Shown here in pieces: positions 1 to 8,468 of a DNA stretch of 37,750 bases; the first letter of the stretch is position 1; the number at the start of each line of letters is the position of its first letter. Location: NCBI GenBank assembly GCA_964463485.1, contig CAYXDO010000104.1, forward strand, positions 1 through 37,750, read 5' to 3'. The DNA is from CAYXDO01 sp964463485. Its GTDB lineage: Bacteria > Myxococcota > Kuafuiibacteriia > Kuafuiibacteriales > Kuafuiibacteriaceae. The notes under the pieces were generated by a model. It worked only from the letters and a program-made list of their open reading frames with translations, ran no database searches and was not told the DNA's origin. The translations under genes and the position numbers were made by a program.

Positions 1-1084
1 AAGGATGTTCAAGACGCTGCATAGTACTCGGGATCCGACGTCGTTCCAGACCCCGGGCGTAGTCGGCGGTGAACGCATCGACTGACAAATGTGCGTATCG
101 CTGGGTCATGCTCACATCCTCGTGCCCGAGAATGTGCTGAAGTCGAAACAGGTCGCCTCCCGCCATCATGAAATGGCTCGCGAACGTATGACGAAGGTCG
201 TGAAACGTGATGTAGCCGGGCTCGAATCCACCTCGCCGCAAGACGCGACGAAGTGTCTTCCGAATCACCGGGGAGTCCCGTCTCAGCATCGTACCCGAGT
301 CACTCCTGAACACGAGCTGGACCTGCGGACAGAGGGCACGCCATTCGCGCAGGGCCTCGAGAGCGCAATCCAGGAGCGGAACCTGCCGCGACTTTCCGTT
401 CTTGGTCAGACCCGCATAGCTTCGCTTCACAGCAAGTTGACGGCGGTCGAAATCGACATCGGCCCATCTCAGCCCGGCGAGCTCACCGCAGCGCAGCCCG
501 GTGTGGATGGCGAGTGCGTAGAGCGCATTCGGCAGTGGATGCGGCTCTTCTTTGGCTGCGGAGAGGAACCGGCGGACCTCGTCTGAGGTGCGCAGATACG
601 AGTAGCCTGTGCTGACCTCGTCGATACGGTACTTGCGCACTTTGGGCAGCGTCGCCATCCAGCCCAGCTCAACTCCGTGTCGGAGCATGGATACCAAGAG
701 CGTCAGGAGGTGATTGACGGTCTTCGGGGCCAGGTGGCCTCGCTGGATCTTGAACTTCTCGATGTCCGCGGCGCTGATATCCCCGATCAGCCGGTCCCCA
801 AACGCCGGACGCAAGTGGACGGAGATCAGGCTGGCGTCGGTCGCCGCGCTGCGTTTCGTCGGCGCCCGGAGCTCAAGCCACGAATCGCACAGCTCTCCAA
901 ACGTTCGAGCCGCGGGCGCGGGCGCTCGCAGTCCCTTGGCGCGCTCTCGAACTTCGACCAAGCGCGTGCGAAGCTCGTCTTCGGCTTGCCGGTAGGTTTC
1001 GAAGGTGTTGCTGTGGCGAACGCCGGTCTCGTCGACCCAGCGGATGCGCCAGCGCTTGCCTCTCTTCATTGGTGTGTTTTGCAT
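1..1084 (-). CDS. Tyrosine recombinase (phage/island integrase), C-terminus cut by window edge
   Basis: Site-specific tyrosine recombinase that would insert or excise a mobile element by strand exchange through a 3'-phosphotyrosine. My reverse-strand translation from the ATG at 1084 is open to base 1 (361 codons). It begins with an AP2-like arm-binding segment (GKRWRIRWVDETGVRH) and then a core-binding SAM-like domain (about 55-150). The catalytic domain has R198 (GLRCGEL), a Lys in TKNGKSRQ, H295 and R298 (HDLRHTF), H321 (LGHED) and nucleophile Y330 (RYAHL). All catalytic residues are present. About 30 residues follow the Tyr, so little is missing. A GGAG about 9 nt upstream supports ATG 1084 over the internal ATG at 1069. 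The gene reads away from a tRNA-Pro gene about 165 bp upstream, a classic island arrangement. It is missing from simple ORF calls only because it has no stop in the window. Confidence 0.93.
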   Translation of the reverse strand, partial: MQNTPMKRGKRWRIRWVDETGVRHSNTFETYRQAEDELRTRLVEVRERAKGLRAPAPAARTFGELCDSWLELRAPTKRSAATDASLISVHLRPAFGDRLIGDISAADIEKFKIQRGHLAPKTVNHLLTLLVSMLRHGVELGWMATLPKVRKYRIDEVSTGYSYLRTSDEVRRFLSAAKEEPHPLPNALYALAIHTGLRCGELAGLRWADVDFDRRQLAVKRSYAGLTKNGKSRQVPLLDCALEALREWRALCPQVQLVFRSDSGTMLRRDSPVIRKTLRRVLRRGGFEPGYITFHDLRHTFASHFMMAGGDLFRLQHILGHEDVSMTQRYAHLSVDAFTADYARGLERRRIPSTMQRLEHP

Positions 1085-1204
1085 GAACGCGACTCCAGCC
1101 CAGCCGGCAGGAGAGCTCTCGAACGATTCGGGGGCGAGATTCGTGCGGAATCTCTGTGGACCCGGGCGTGGACCCGGCCCACGTGGAGAGGTCGTGCTAG
1201 AAAC

Positions 1205-1239
1205 AAAAAAGCCCCGGAAACCGTTGAAGTTTCCAGGGC
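1205..1239 (-). terminator. Intrinsic terminator of rpe/tRNA-Pro transcript
   Basis: On the minus strand an 11-bp stem (1229-1239 with 1211-1221, one G-U pair) closes a 7-nt loop and is followed by six T residues (1210-1205). It starts 10 nt after the tRNA 3' end, so it would end the rpe-tRNA transcript. It also lies where the inserted element begins, and may be part of the identity block regenerated at integration. Confidence 0.9.
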
Positions 1240-1248
1240 TCACAAATG

Positions 1249-1323
1249 TCGGGGTGACTAGATTCGAACTAGCGACCTCTTGGTCCCGAACCAAGCGCTC
1301 TAGCCAGGCTGAGCTACACCCCG
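1249..1323 (-). tRNA. tRNA-Pro (anticodon CGG)
   Basis: The minus strand folds as a full cloverleaf. Acceptor arm is CGGGGTG/CACCCCG, the D stem is GCTC/GAGC, and the anticodon stem CTTGG/CCAAG holds loop TTCGGGA, giving anticodon CGG (proline). The T stem carries TTCGAAT, and the discriminator base is A. The CCA end is not encoded (the next bases are CA then T). The first 24 nt (1300-1323) are shared with the 3' end of rpe on the same strand. An intrinsic terminator follows, and an integrase gene lies just beyond, so the 3' half of this tRNA is the likely attachment site. Confidence 0.95.
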
Positions 1324-1983
1324 AATGGACTCGATCGCTTTGCGGTAGCCTAACACACCCTTTTCCGGTGCGCCGAACACCGCGGAGCCCGCCACCAACA
1401 CGTTGGCGCCGGCCTCGATCACGTCCTTAGCGGTGTGGGCGTTTACGCCCCCGTCGACCTCGATGTCAACAACGGACCGCAGCCCTGCTTCGCGCAGCCA
1501 GCGATCCAGCACTCGCACTTTGTCCATGGCCTTCGGGATGAACTTCTGTCCGCCAAATCCCGGGTTCACGCTCATCACGAGCACCAGATCGAGCTCGTTC
1601 AAGACCCATCGAATCGCTTCCGGAGGCGTGTGGGGATTCAGCGCGACGCCGGCCCTCGCCCCTAGCCTTCGGATCTCTTGCAGCGTTCGGTGCAGGTGCG
1701 GCGAGGCCTCGACGTGCACGGTGATCGCGTCGGCTCCGGCGCTTCGAAAGTCCGCCAGGTACTTTTCGGGCTCCACGATCATCAGGTGCACGTCGAGCGT
1801 CTTCTTCGTCGATCTTCTCAGCGCCTCGACGACGAGGGGACCGATCGTGAGGTTTGGGACGTAACGCCCGTCCATCACGTCGACGTGGAACAAGTCCGCT
1901 CCCGCCTCGTCGGCGTCGGCGACGTCGGCGCCGAGCCTCGCAAAGTCCGCCGACAAGACCGAGGGCGCCACGCGCACGTACAT
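1300..1983 (-). CDS. rpe: Ribulose-phosphate 3-epimerase
   Basis: Interconverts D-ribulose 5-phosphate and D-xylulose 5-phosphate in the pentose phosphate pathway (cytosol). The 227-residue product has the family length and a TIM-barrel fold. Motifs are APSVLSADFARLG at the N-terminus, HVDVMDGRYVPN (metal and catalytic Asp), DVHLMI, SVNPGFGGQKF, and EVDGGVN with the second catalytic Asp, then AGSAVFG for phosphate binding. A longer open frame runs upstream to 2361, but it is antisense to rsmB. ATG 1983 matches the family start and has GAGAGG about 9 nt upstream. The last seven codons and the TAG stop lie inside the 5' part of the tRNA-Pro gene. It is divergent from rsmB with an 84-bp spacer. 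Confidence 0.96.
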   Translation of the reverse strand: MYVRVAPSVLSADFARLGADVADADEAGADLFHVDVMDGRYVPNLTIGPLVVEALRRSTKKTLDVHLMIVEPEKYLADFRSAGADAITVHVEASPHLHRTLQEIRRLGARAGVALNPHTPPEAIRWVLNELDLVLVMSVNPGFGGQKFIPKAMDKVRVLDRWLREAGLRSVVDIEVDGGVNAHTAKDVIEAGANVLVAGSAVFGAPEKGVLGYRKAIESIRGVAQPG

Positions 1984-2067
1984 CGGTCCGTCCTCTCGCC
2001 CTCGTTCGAGGGGGTCAAGGACCTGCTTTCGCTCCTTGGGTCCGCGCAACTGGAGTACGGTGCCTCC

Positions 2068-3342
2068 GTGCCGGTGGATCCCGCGCGAGACACTGCGCTC
2101 GCGGTTCTCTTTCGCGTGTCGACACGCGGGGCGTTCGCTTCCGCGGCCCTTCGCGCGGAGCTTACGGCGCGTAAGGTCACCGACCCCCGCGATCGCGCGC
2201 TCGCCACCGAGCTCGCGTACGGCGCGCTGCGCCGACGTGTTCAGCTCGACAAGGCCCTCTCGCGCGAGGGCAAGCGGCTCAAGGACTTGGACCCTAAAAT
2301 TCACGACCCGCTGCGCCTCGCCACCTATCAGCTCCTCTTCTTGGATCGCGTCCCCGACCACGCCGCAGTCAACGCCGCGGTCGATCAGGCTCGCGCCCGC
2401 GGCGGCGAACGCGCCGCCAGCTCGGTGAACGCGATCTTGCGAAAGATCGCGACTCGACCGCGATCGGAGCGCCTTCCCGAGCCGCCCCCGGCGTCTGATC
2501 CAATCTCACGACTCTCCTTCGTCACGAGCCTCCCTCGCCCGCTCGCCGAGCTTCTGGCCGATCGGCTGGGCGTGGATCGCGCCACGACTTACGGCGTCGC
2601 GTGCCTCGAACGCCCATCCCTGGTGCTCCGCGCCAACCTGCTGCGAACGTCGCGTGACGACTTGGTCGCGGAGGTCGACGGACGCCCCGGCCTCCACTCG
2701 CGCGCAGTCGTCTTGCCCGACCGTCTCGGCTTACTCCCCCAAGACCTCGCGGCCGTAGCCGAGGGGCGTGCCACCGTCGAGGATGAAGGTTCGATGGCGG
2801 TCGTCGATCTCCTCGATCCCAAGCCAGACGAGCAGATCCTCGACCTGTGTGCGTCTCCTGGCGGAAAGGCGACCATGATCGCGGAGGTCATGGGAGATCG
2901 CGGCAGGGTCGTCGCTTCCGACCGAAACGCGGAGAAGATACGGCGCGTAGGTGAATCCGCGGTTCGGCTGGGCCTGCGATCAATAGAGCTCTCTGATCCG
3001 CCGCCCGCCGCGGAGCCGATCTTCGATCGGGTGCTCGTCGACGCTCCGTGCTCGGGGCTCGGCACCCTGCGACGCCACCCCGAGATCCGCGAACGATTCC
3101 ATCCTGACGATCTGCCGCGGCTCGTCGCTACCCAGCGCTCGCTGCTCGAGCGAGGGGCCTCCCGCGTGCGACCCGGCGGCGTCCTCGTGTACGCCGTATG
3201 CAGCGTCCTGCCGGACGAAGGGGAGCGCCTCGCAGACCAACCTCCTGCTGGCTTCGTGCTCGAGCGGACCCTGGAGCTCAGCCCGCTCGACCCCGGCGAG
3301 CCCGACGGCTTCTTCGCCGCGCGATGGAAGAAGCTCGGCTGA
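2068..3342 (+). CDS. rsmB: 16S rRNA (cytosine-967 C5) methyltransferase RsmB/Sun
   Basis: SAM-dependent m5C methyltransferase acting on 16S rRNA. The 424-residue length fits E. coli RsmB (429). Residues 1-140 form the NusB-like RNA-binding domain. The Rossmann methyltransferase domain follows, with SAM motif I DLCASPGGKAT (about 258-268), motif IV DAPCSGLGTLRRHPE with C328 (release of product), and motif VI VYAVCSVLPDEGE with C378 as the catalytic nucleophile. I chose GTG 2068 (VPVDPARD) because GGAG lies 12 nt upstream and it gives the family N-terminus. The longer open frame from 1678 is antisense to rpe. It is divergent from rpe. Confidence 0.95.
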   Translation: MPVDPARDTALAVLFRVSTRGAFASAALRAELTARKVTDPRDRALATELAYGALRRRVQLDKALSREGKRLKDLDPKIHDPLRLATYQLLFLDRVPDHAAVNAAVDQARARGGERAASSVNAILRKIATRPRSERLPEPPPASDPISRLSFVTSLPRPLAELLADRLGVDRATTYGVACLERPSLVLRANLLRTSRDDLVAEVDGRPGLHSRAVVLPDRLGLLPQDLAAVAEGRATVEDEGSMAVVDLLDPKPDEQILDLCASPGGKATMIAEVMGDRGRVVASDRNAEKIRRVGESAVRLGLRSIELSDPPPAAEPIFDRVLVDAPCSGLGTLRRHPEIRERFHPDDLPRLVATQRSLLERGASRVRPGGVLVYAVCSVLPDEGERLADQPPAGFVLERTLELSPLDPGEPDGFFAARWKKLG

Positions 3343-3384
3343 GCCCTCTTGCTGACGCAGGCCCGCGTCGGGTTAGGATGCGCC

Positions 3385-3582
3385 GTGGCCCGAAGGGAAG
3401 TGAAAGACAAACAAGGCGCCAAGGTCGGCGCGGTCGACGTCCAGCCCAATCAAACGGTCGCTTACGACGCCAATGGAAAGCGCATCGGCCGCTTCGACAA
3501 GAAGTTGAACACGACGTTCGACGGCGCCGGCGTCGAGCTCGGAAAGGGTGACCTCATCATGACGCGCGTGTTCAAACTTTGA
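3385..3582 (+). CDS. Small conserved-looking hypothetical protein (65 aa)
   Basis: I do not recognise the family. The GTG at 3385 has AGGA 6 nt upstream and gives a 65-residue basic protein starting VARREVKDKQ. It has two beta-like stretches, VDVQPNQTVAYDANGKRIG and LNTTFDGAGVELGKGD, and no signal peptide or membrane segment. A TTG at 3349 would extend it by 12 residues but has no ribosome binding site. It lies 42 bp after rsmB on the same strand and could be cotranscribed. Its last 11 nt overlap the 3' end of the convergent SRAP gene. Base use is like its neighbours. Confidence 0.6.
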   Translation: MARREVKDKQGAKVGAVDVQPNQTVAYDANGKRIGRFDKKLNTTFDGAGVELGKGDLIMTRVFKL

Positions 3583-4321
3583 GGTCGTCCTCGAACAGCG
3601 CGAGCTGATCTTTCGAGACCGGCTTCGCTCGCTTCGAAGGCCGGACGACGAGCTCCGCGTTGGGCTCGTAGCGAACGATCAACGACGGATCGTCGTTGGC
3701 CACCGTACCTACGCGAGGATTCACGGGCCAAAGCTCGATCAGCTCGTCGGGATACGGTGTGAGAAGCTCGAGGAGCCGAACGACCTTCGTCTGCGGATCG
3801 AGCCACTCCGAGTAGGACTCGGGGCGCACGAAGACCGGCATGCGATCGTGCAGCGAACGGATCGCGTCGTTCGAGCTCGTGGTCAACACGGTGAACGTCT
3901 CGAGCGCCACTCCCTCGTGTTTCCATCGATCGAACAGCCCGGCCGCCGCCAAGTAGGAACCGTCTTTGGCGTGGATGAAGTAGGGCTGCTTCGACTTCTC
4001 GAGCTTCTTCCACTCGAAGAATCCGGACATGGGGACGAGGCAGCGCTGTCGGTGGAACGCGTCCTTGAAAGCGCGCTTTTCACCCACGCTTTCGGACCTC
4101 GCGTTGATCATCTTGGCCGCTCCGGCTCGATCCTTTGACCACCAAGGAACTAGGCCCCAGCGAAGGGTAGCCGCCTCACGCCCCGAGGCGCCGAGCCGCA
4201 CCACGATCCCTTCGTCGGTGGGCGCGAGGTTGAACCTCGGCGTGAACGGGACGGGATCCACGAGGCCGAATTGCTCGGCGATCGGCACGGCGTGCTCCAT
4301 CAAGACGTAACGGCCGCACAC
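3572..4321 (-). CDS. SOS response-associated peptidase (SRAP/YedK/HMCES family)
   Basis: SRAP proteins crosslink covalently to abasic sites in single-stranded DNA and shield them, using Cys2 after removal of Met1. This 249-residue protein has every key residue: C2 in MCGRYV, N73 in MINARSES, E103 in GFFEWKK and H158 in HDRMPVFV. The R-F-N-x-A-P-T segment (29-35) and RWGLVPWW (54-61) are also typical. The C-terminal tail is basic (RPSKRAKPVSK) and may add DNA contacts. It is divergent from malQ with a 109-bp spacer, and I saw no clear LexA box there. Confidence 0.95.
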   Translation of the reverse strand: MCGRYVLMEHAVPIAEQFGLVDPVPFTPRFNLAPTDEGIVVRLGASGREAATLRWGLVPWWSKDRAGAAKMINARSESVGEKRAFKDAFHRQRCLVPMSGFFEWKKLEKSKQPYFIHAKDGSYLAAAGLFDRWKHEGVALETFTVLTTSSNDAIRSLHDRMPVFVRPESYSEWLDPQTKVVRLLELLTPYPDELIELWPVNPRVGTVANDDPSLIVRYEPNAELVVRPSKRAKPVSKDQLALFEDDLKV

Positions 4322-4430
4322 ACCTCATTCGGAGCCGTCGGGCTCGGCGGGTCAACCGCGCGCCAAATCCGGGAGTAGCGGGCTGAGCCACCTGTTCTCT
4401 CGTCGCGTCGTTCGAGTAGGCTCCGCGCCC

Positions 4431-6020
4431 ATGGCGTCTCTGCTTCACGACCGCAGAAGCGGCGTGCTCCTTCACCCGACGTCCCTCGCCGGGCCGCACG
4501 GGATCGGTGATTTTGGCCCATCCGCGCGGGCGTTCGTGGACAGCATCGCGGCCGCGGACCAGACGTGGTGGCAGGTCCTGCCGCTTGGACCGCCTGCCGT
4601 CGCCGATTCCCCGTACCAGGCTATCTCGGCGTTCGCGGGCAACCCTCTGCTCGTGAGCCTCGAGGACTTGATCGACTCGGGTCTGCTTCGCACCTCCGAG
4701 CTGCCGGCTCCGCGCCCAGGTCACTTGGCTGACTTTGGCTACGCCTACGAGGTCAAGGCCGCGGCGTTTCGGAAGGCGAGCCAGCGCTTCATGAAGAACA
4801 AGGAGCTGACCGGAGAGCTCGAGCGTTTTCGCAGCGAGATGGGCTCCTGGCTGGGTGACTTCGCGAAGTTCGCCGCGCTCAAGGCCAAATTCGACGGAAA
4901 GCCTTGGACCGAGTGGCCCGCGGAGGTGCGCGATCGCGATCCGAGCGCGATGGAGCTCCTCAGCCGCGAGCTCGCCGCCGAGATCGAGCTCGCCGAAATC
5001 ATCCAGTTCTTGTTTCACAAACAATGGCGTTACCTCACCGAGTACGCGCACGCGAAGAAGCTCCGACTCATGGGTGACGTCCCCATCTTCGTGGCCGGAG
5101 ACAGCGCCGACGTTTGGGCCAATCGATCGGTATTCAGGCTCGATGATGCAGGCCAACCCATCGTCGTCGCCGGCGTTCCTCCCGACTACTTCAGCGAAGA
5201 CGGACAACTCTGGGGCAACCCACACTATGATTGGGCGAGCTTGAAGGCCACGGGCTACTCATGGTGGGTCGATCGCTTTCGTCAGATCTTCAGACTCGTC
5301 GACGCGGTGAGGATCGATCACTTCATCGGGTTCGTGCGGGCCTGGGAGGTCCAATTCGGCGCCAAACACGCCAGGAACGGGGAGTGGCAAAGGGGCCCCG
5401 GAGGGGAGTTGTTCCAGGCGATCAAAGACGCGCTCGGCGACGTCTCGATCCTCGCCGAGGATCTCGGGTCGGTGGACGCGGAGGTTTGGGCGGTGCGCGA
5501 CGCCTTCGATTTTCCGGGGATGAAGGTCCTTCAATTCGCCTTTGGTCCGGACGAGCTGCCGAACGAGCACCAGCCCCATCGCTATCCGAAGTCCTCGGTG
5601 GCTTACACGGGAACTCATGACAACGACACGACGGTGGGTTGGTACGCGGCGCTCGTGGAGGACACTCGGAAGCCGGAGGTGTCGCAAAAGCCGGTGGCGG
5701 ACGGTCCGAAGCGACCGGCCGGCGCGGACCGCACCCCGGCGTCGGCTCGCGCCACCCTCGATCACGCTCACGCGTTCCTTCGCTCGAATGGCTCCGAAAT
5801 TCATTGGGACATGATTCACACGCTCATGGGTTCCGTCGCCAACGTGGTGATCTTTCCGGTGCAAGATTTGATGGGTTTGGAGACGACTTTCCGCATGAAC
5901 ACTCCGGGCACGGCGTCAGGAAACTGGCGGTTTCGGCTTCCCGAGGGAGGGATCCCGAGCTCCGCCCTCGAGCGTCTGGCGAAGCTCACCAAGCTGTTCG
6001 ATCGAAGCCGCGTATCATGA
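4431..6020 (+). CDS. malQ: 4-alpha-glucanotransferase (amylomaltase, GH77)
   Basis: Transfers alpha-1,4-glucan segments between maltodextrins, disproportionating them in glycogen/maltodextrin metabolism (cytosol). The 529-residue protein starts with the GH77 signature RRSGVLLHPTSLAGPHGIGD and carries WWQVLPLGPP. The catalytic triad is D296 (nucleophile, RIDHFIGF), E343 (acid/base, LAEDLGS) and D397 (GTHDNDT), at positions matching the Thermus enzyme. A 30-residue insert rich in Lys/Pro/Ala sits near 415-445 (VSQKPVADGPKRPAGADRT). Its TGA stop overlaps the ATG of the next gene (ATGA), so the two are probably translationally coupled. Confidence 0.96.
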   Translation: MASLLHDRRSGVLLHPTSLAGPHGIGDFGPSARAFVDSIAAADQTWWQVLPLGPPAVADSPYQAISAFAGNPLLVSLEDLIDSGLLRTSELPAPRPGHLADFGYAYEVKAAAFRKASQRFMKNKELTGELERFRSEMGSWLGDFAKFAALKAKFDGKPWTEWPAEVRDRDPSAMELLSRELAAEIELAEIIQFLFHKQWRYLTEYAHAKKLRLMGDVPIFVAGDSADVWANRSVFRLDDAGQPIVVAGVPPDYFSEDGQLWGNPHYDWASLKATGYSWWVDRFRQIFRLVDAVRIDHFIGFVRAWEVQFGAKHARNGEWQRGPGGELFQAIKDALGDVSILAEDLGSVDAEVWAVRDAFDFPGMKVLQFAFGPDELPNEHQPHRYPKSSVAYTGTHDNDTTVGWYAALVEDTRKPEVSQKPVADGPKRPAGADRTPASARATLDHAHAFLRSNGSEIHWDMIHTLMGSVANVVIFPVQDLMGLETTFRMNTPGTASGNWRFRLPEGGIPSSALERLAKLTKLFDRSRVS

Positions 6021-8401
6021 CTTTCCTCGTCGTTCACGGTCACTTCTACCAACCTCCTCGCGAAAATCCGTGGACCGGCCAGATCGAACGAGAGAAGAGC
6101 GCCGCGCCTCATCACGACTGGAACGAGCGAATTCACTCGGAGTGTTATCGCGCGAACGGCTACTCACGCGTGACCAACTCGTTCAATCAGATCGCCCGCA
6201 TCACGAACAACTACGAGCTCCTCAGCTTCAACTTCGGCCCTACCCTCCTGTCTTGGATGGAGAAGGCACATCCGGGAGCGTACGCGAGAGTGCTCGAGGC
6301 CGACCGAAACTCGCGGCTGCGACTTGGACACGGCAACGCCATCGCTCAAGGATATAATCACAGCATCCTGCCGCTCCTCAGCGCTCGCGATCGAAAAACG
6401 CAGCTTCGCTGGGGCAAGGCAGACTTTCGGCATCGCTTCGGTCGGGAGCCCGAGGCGATGTGGCTCCCGGAGACGGGCGCCAACTCCGCGACGCTCGACG
6501 ACCTGATCGACGAGGGGATGAGTTACGTGATCCTCGCTCCCCACCAAGCCGGGCGGATTCGGGGACCGAGCGGAACCTGGAAGCCGGTGCCGCAAGAGGG
6601 CCTCGATACGAGCATTCCGTACCGGCACCTGCACGGCGACGGCTCCGGCCGGGAGCTCGCGGTGTTCTTCTACGACCCCGATCCGGCCCAAGCGATCGCG
6701 TTCGGCGCGGCGCTCGGATCGAGCCAAGGGTTCATCGAGCACCTGCGCTGGGCCCAGAAGGGTCCGCTCGTGCACACGGCCACGGACGGCGAGACTTACG
6801 GACACCACCACGCGTGGGGCGATCGGACGCTCACTTACGCGCTGCAGGACCTCGCGCCGGCGGCTGGCTTGGAGGTCACGAATTACGGGCGCGTCCTCGA
6901 GCTCCTGCCGCCGCGCCTGATCGTGGAGCTCGCGGCAGGGTCCGATGGTCGCGGCACCGCGTGGAGCTGCGCCCACGGGCTCGGCCGCTGGATGGAAGAC
7001 TGCGGCTGCCAGACCGGCGCCAAGCCTGGCTGGAATCAGGCCTGGCGTCGGCCCCTCCGGCAAGCGCTCGACGTCCTGAACGACAAGGCGGCCAAGTTCT
7101 TCGGCGGGGACGCCTCGGCGCTCTTCGTGGACCCTTGGGCGGCTCGGGACGAGTATGTCGAGGTGTTGCTGGATCCGAAGAAGGTCGATGAGTTCCTCGG
7201 AGCTCACGGGGCGAACCTGGCCACGCAAAAGCGCCGAACCCGCGCGCTCGAGCATCTCGAGGCGCAGCGCTCGTCGCTCCTGATGTTCACGAGCTGCGGG
7301 TGGTTCTTCAACGACCTCGGCGGCCTCGAGACGCTTCAGATCCTCAAATACGCCGGGCGCTTGGTCGATCTCATGAGACGACTCGGAGGACCCCCCGTCG
7401 AAGCTGAGTTTCTCGACACACTCTCGAACGCGAAGAGTAACGAGCCCGAGCTGGGTAGCGGCGCCGACCTGTATCGCGAGGTCGTATCCGCGTGCGGAGT
7501 GAGACCCACGCGTGTGGTGGCCCACGCGGCGCTCACTTCGCTCGCGAATCATACGGGTGCTCGAGGGCAGATCGGTTCCAATTATTCCTGGCACCGAACT
7601 CATGAAGAACGCCATCGCGTGGGTAGGCTCTCCGTGTCGCTCGGTCGGGTGGCCGTCGAGGAGCTCTCCGTGGAGCAGACCGACGTGGCTTCTTACGTCG
7701 CGATTCACCTCGGCGGAGCTGACTTCTACTGTGCGGCGAGATTGGGTGAGTCTGACGCGGAGGAGCGGACCGCGTTGCTCGAAGACCTCCACGGCGCGTC
7801 CATCCCGACGCTGCTGAGGAGGGCCCAGGCCGCGTTCGGCCCAGATGAGTTTGCGCTCGAGCACGTCCTCCCGGAGGCTCGGGAGGCCGTCGCAAAACAG
7901 GTCTTCGGCGGGATCGTCGATCGTTTCGTCAGAGAGTACAAATATCTTTACGAGGACAACGCTCGAACCATCGAAGTCTTGGAGGAGGCTGGGCTCGAGC
8001 TCCCCGTGGAGCTCGAGAAGGCCGCCGAGTTCGCCCTCGGGCACGAGCTCGAACGCGAGATCCTCGAGCAGCACGAACGCTCGGACGTGCCCTCGTACGA
8101 GCGGGCGCTCGCCATCGCCGAGGAGATTCGGGCCCACGGGCTCACGGTGACTCGCCCCAGGCTGAAGCGGATCTTCGAGGATCTCGTAGTGACTGCGACT
8201 GCGCGAGCGGCGGCCTATCCGAGCTTCGAGACGGTCGGCGCGGCGCTGAGTATCGCGGAGCTCGTCGACAAGCTCGGGCTGAGTATCAACCGCGATCACG
8301 CTCAGGAGACGATCTACGAAGCGAAGGACCGACTAAGAGGCGTGCCCGGAGCGAAGGAGCTCGCGGCGAGGCTTTTGGTCGACCCTCTCCTCGTCTCGTG
8401 A
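6017..8401 (+). CDS. GH57 family glycoside hydrolase with DUF3536-like C-terminal region
   Basis: Predicted retaining alpha-glucan-active enzyme (amylase or glucanotransferase class) working with MalQ. The 794-residue protein has a GH57 (beta/alpha)7 barrel: HGHFYQPPRENPW (6-20), a His-rich motif GHGNAIAQGYNH, WLPETGAN with candidate nucleophile E152, and TATDGETYGHHHAWGD with candidate acid D257. After about residue 300 comes a long mostly helical region (GRGTAWSCAHGLGRWMEDCGC, MFTSCGWFFNDLGGLE) matching what I recall of DUF3536. I chose ATG 6017, which overlaps the malQ stop by ATGA. A longer open frame from 5639 lies inside malQ and is a shadow. The exact substrate cannot be read from sequence. 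Confidence 0.92.
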   Translation: MTFLVVHGHFYQPPRENPWTGQIEREKSAAPHHDWNERIHSECYRANGYSRVTNSFNQIARITNNYELLSFNFGPTLLSWMEKAHPGAYARVLEADRNSRLRLGHGNAIAQGYNHSILPLLSARDRKTQLRWGKADFRHRFGREPEAMWLPETGANSATLDDLIDEGMSYVILAPHQAGRIRGPSGTWKPVPQEGLDTSIPYRHLHGDGSGRELAVFFYDPDPAQAIAFGAALGSSQGFIEHLRWAQKGPLVHTATDGETYGHHHAWGDRTLTYALQDLAPAAGLEVTNYGRVLELLPPRLIVELAAGSDGRGTAWSCAHGLGRWMEDCGCQTGAKPGWNQAWRRPLRQALDVLNDKAAKFFGGDASALFVDPWAARDEYVEVLLDPKKVDEFLGAHGANLATQKRRTRALEHLEAQRSSLLMFTSCGWFFNDLGGLETLQILKYAGRLVDLMRRLGGPPVEAEFLDTLSNAKSNEPELGSGADLYREVVSACGVRPTRVVAHAALTSLANHTGARGQIGSNYSWHRTHEERHRVGRLSVSLGRVAVEELSVEQTDVASYVAIHLGGADFYCAARLGESDAEERTALLEDLHGASIPTLLRRAQAAFGPDEFALEHVLPEAREAVAKQVFGGIVDRFVREYKYLYEDNARTIEVLEEAGLELPVELEKAAEFALGHELEREILEQHERSDVPSYERALAIAEEIRAHGLTVTRPRLKRIFEDLVVTATARAAAYPSFETVGAALSIAELVDKLGLSINRDHAQETIYEAKDRLRGVPGAKELAARLLVDPLLVS

Positions 8402-8426
8402 CTCCGCTCTACGGGAACTCGGCCTT

Positions 8427-8468
8427 CCGACCGAGACTATCCGACCGAGACTATCCGACCGAGACTAT
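8427..8468. repeat. Three perfect 14-bp tandem repeats
   Basis: CCGACCGAGACTAT occurs three times in a row (8427-8440, 8441-8454, 8455-8468). The last copy contains the stop codon of the FHA gene (minus strand). The repeats fill the space between the convergent GH57 and FHA genes. No stem-loop with a T-run was seen here. Confidence 0.95.

Noticed and set aside
1984..2361. N-terminal extension of rpe
   Set aside because: Antisense to rsmB and absent from the family. ATG 1983 gives the normal 227 residues.
4322..4430. LexA-type SOS operator upstream of the SRAP gene
   Set aside because: I looked for a CTGT-N8-ACAG or similar palindrome in the divergent spacer and saw none convincing.
6164..8299. 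711-codon minus-strand frame
   Set aside because: Antisense shadow of the GH57 gene, with codon patterns typical of GC-rich third positions read backwards.
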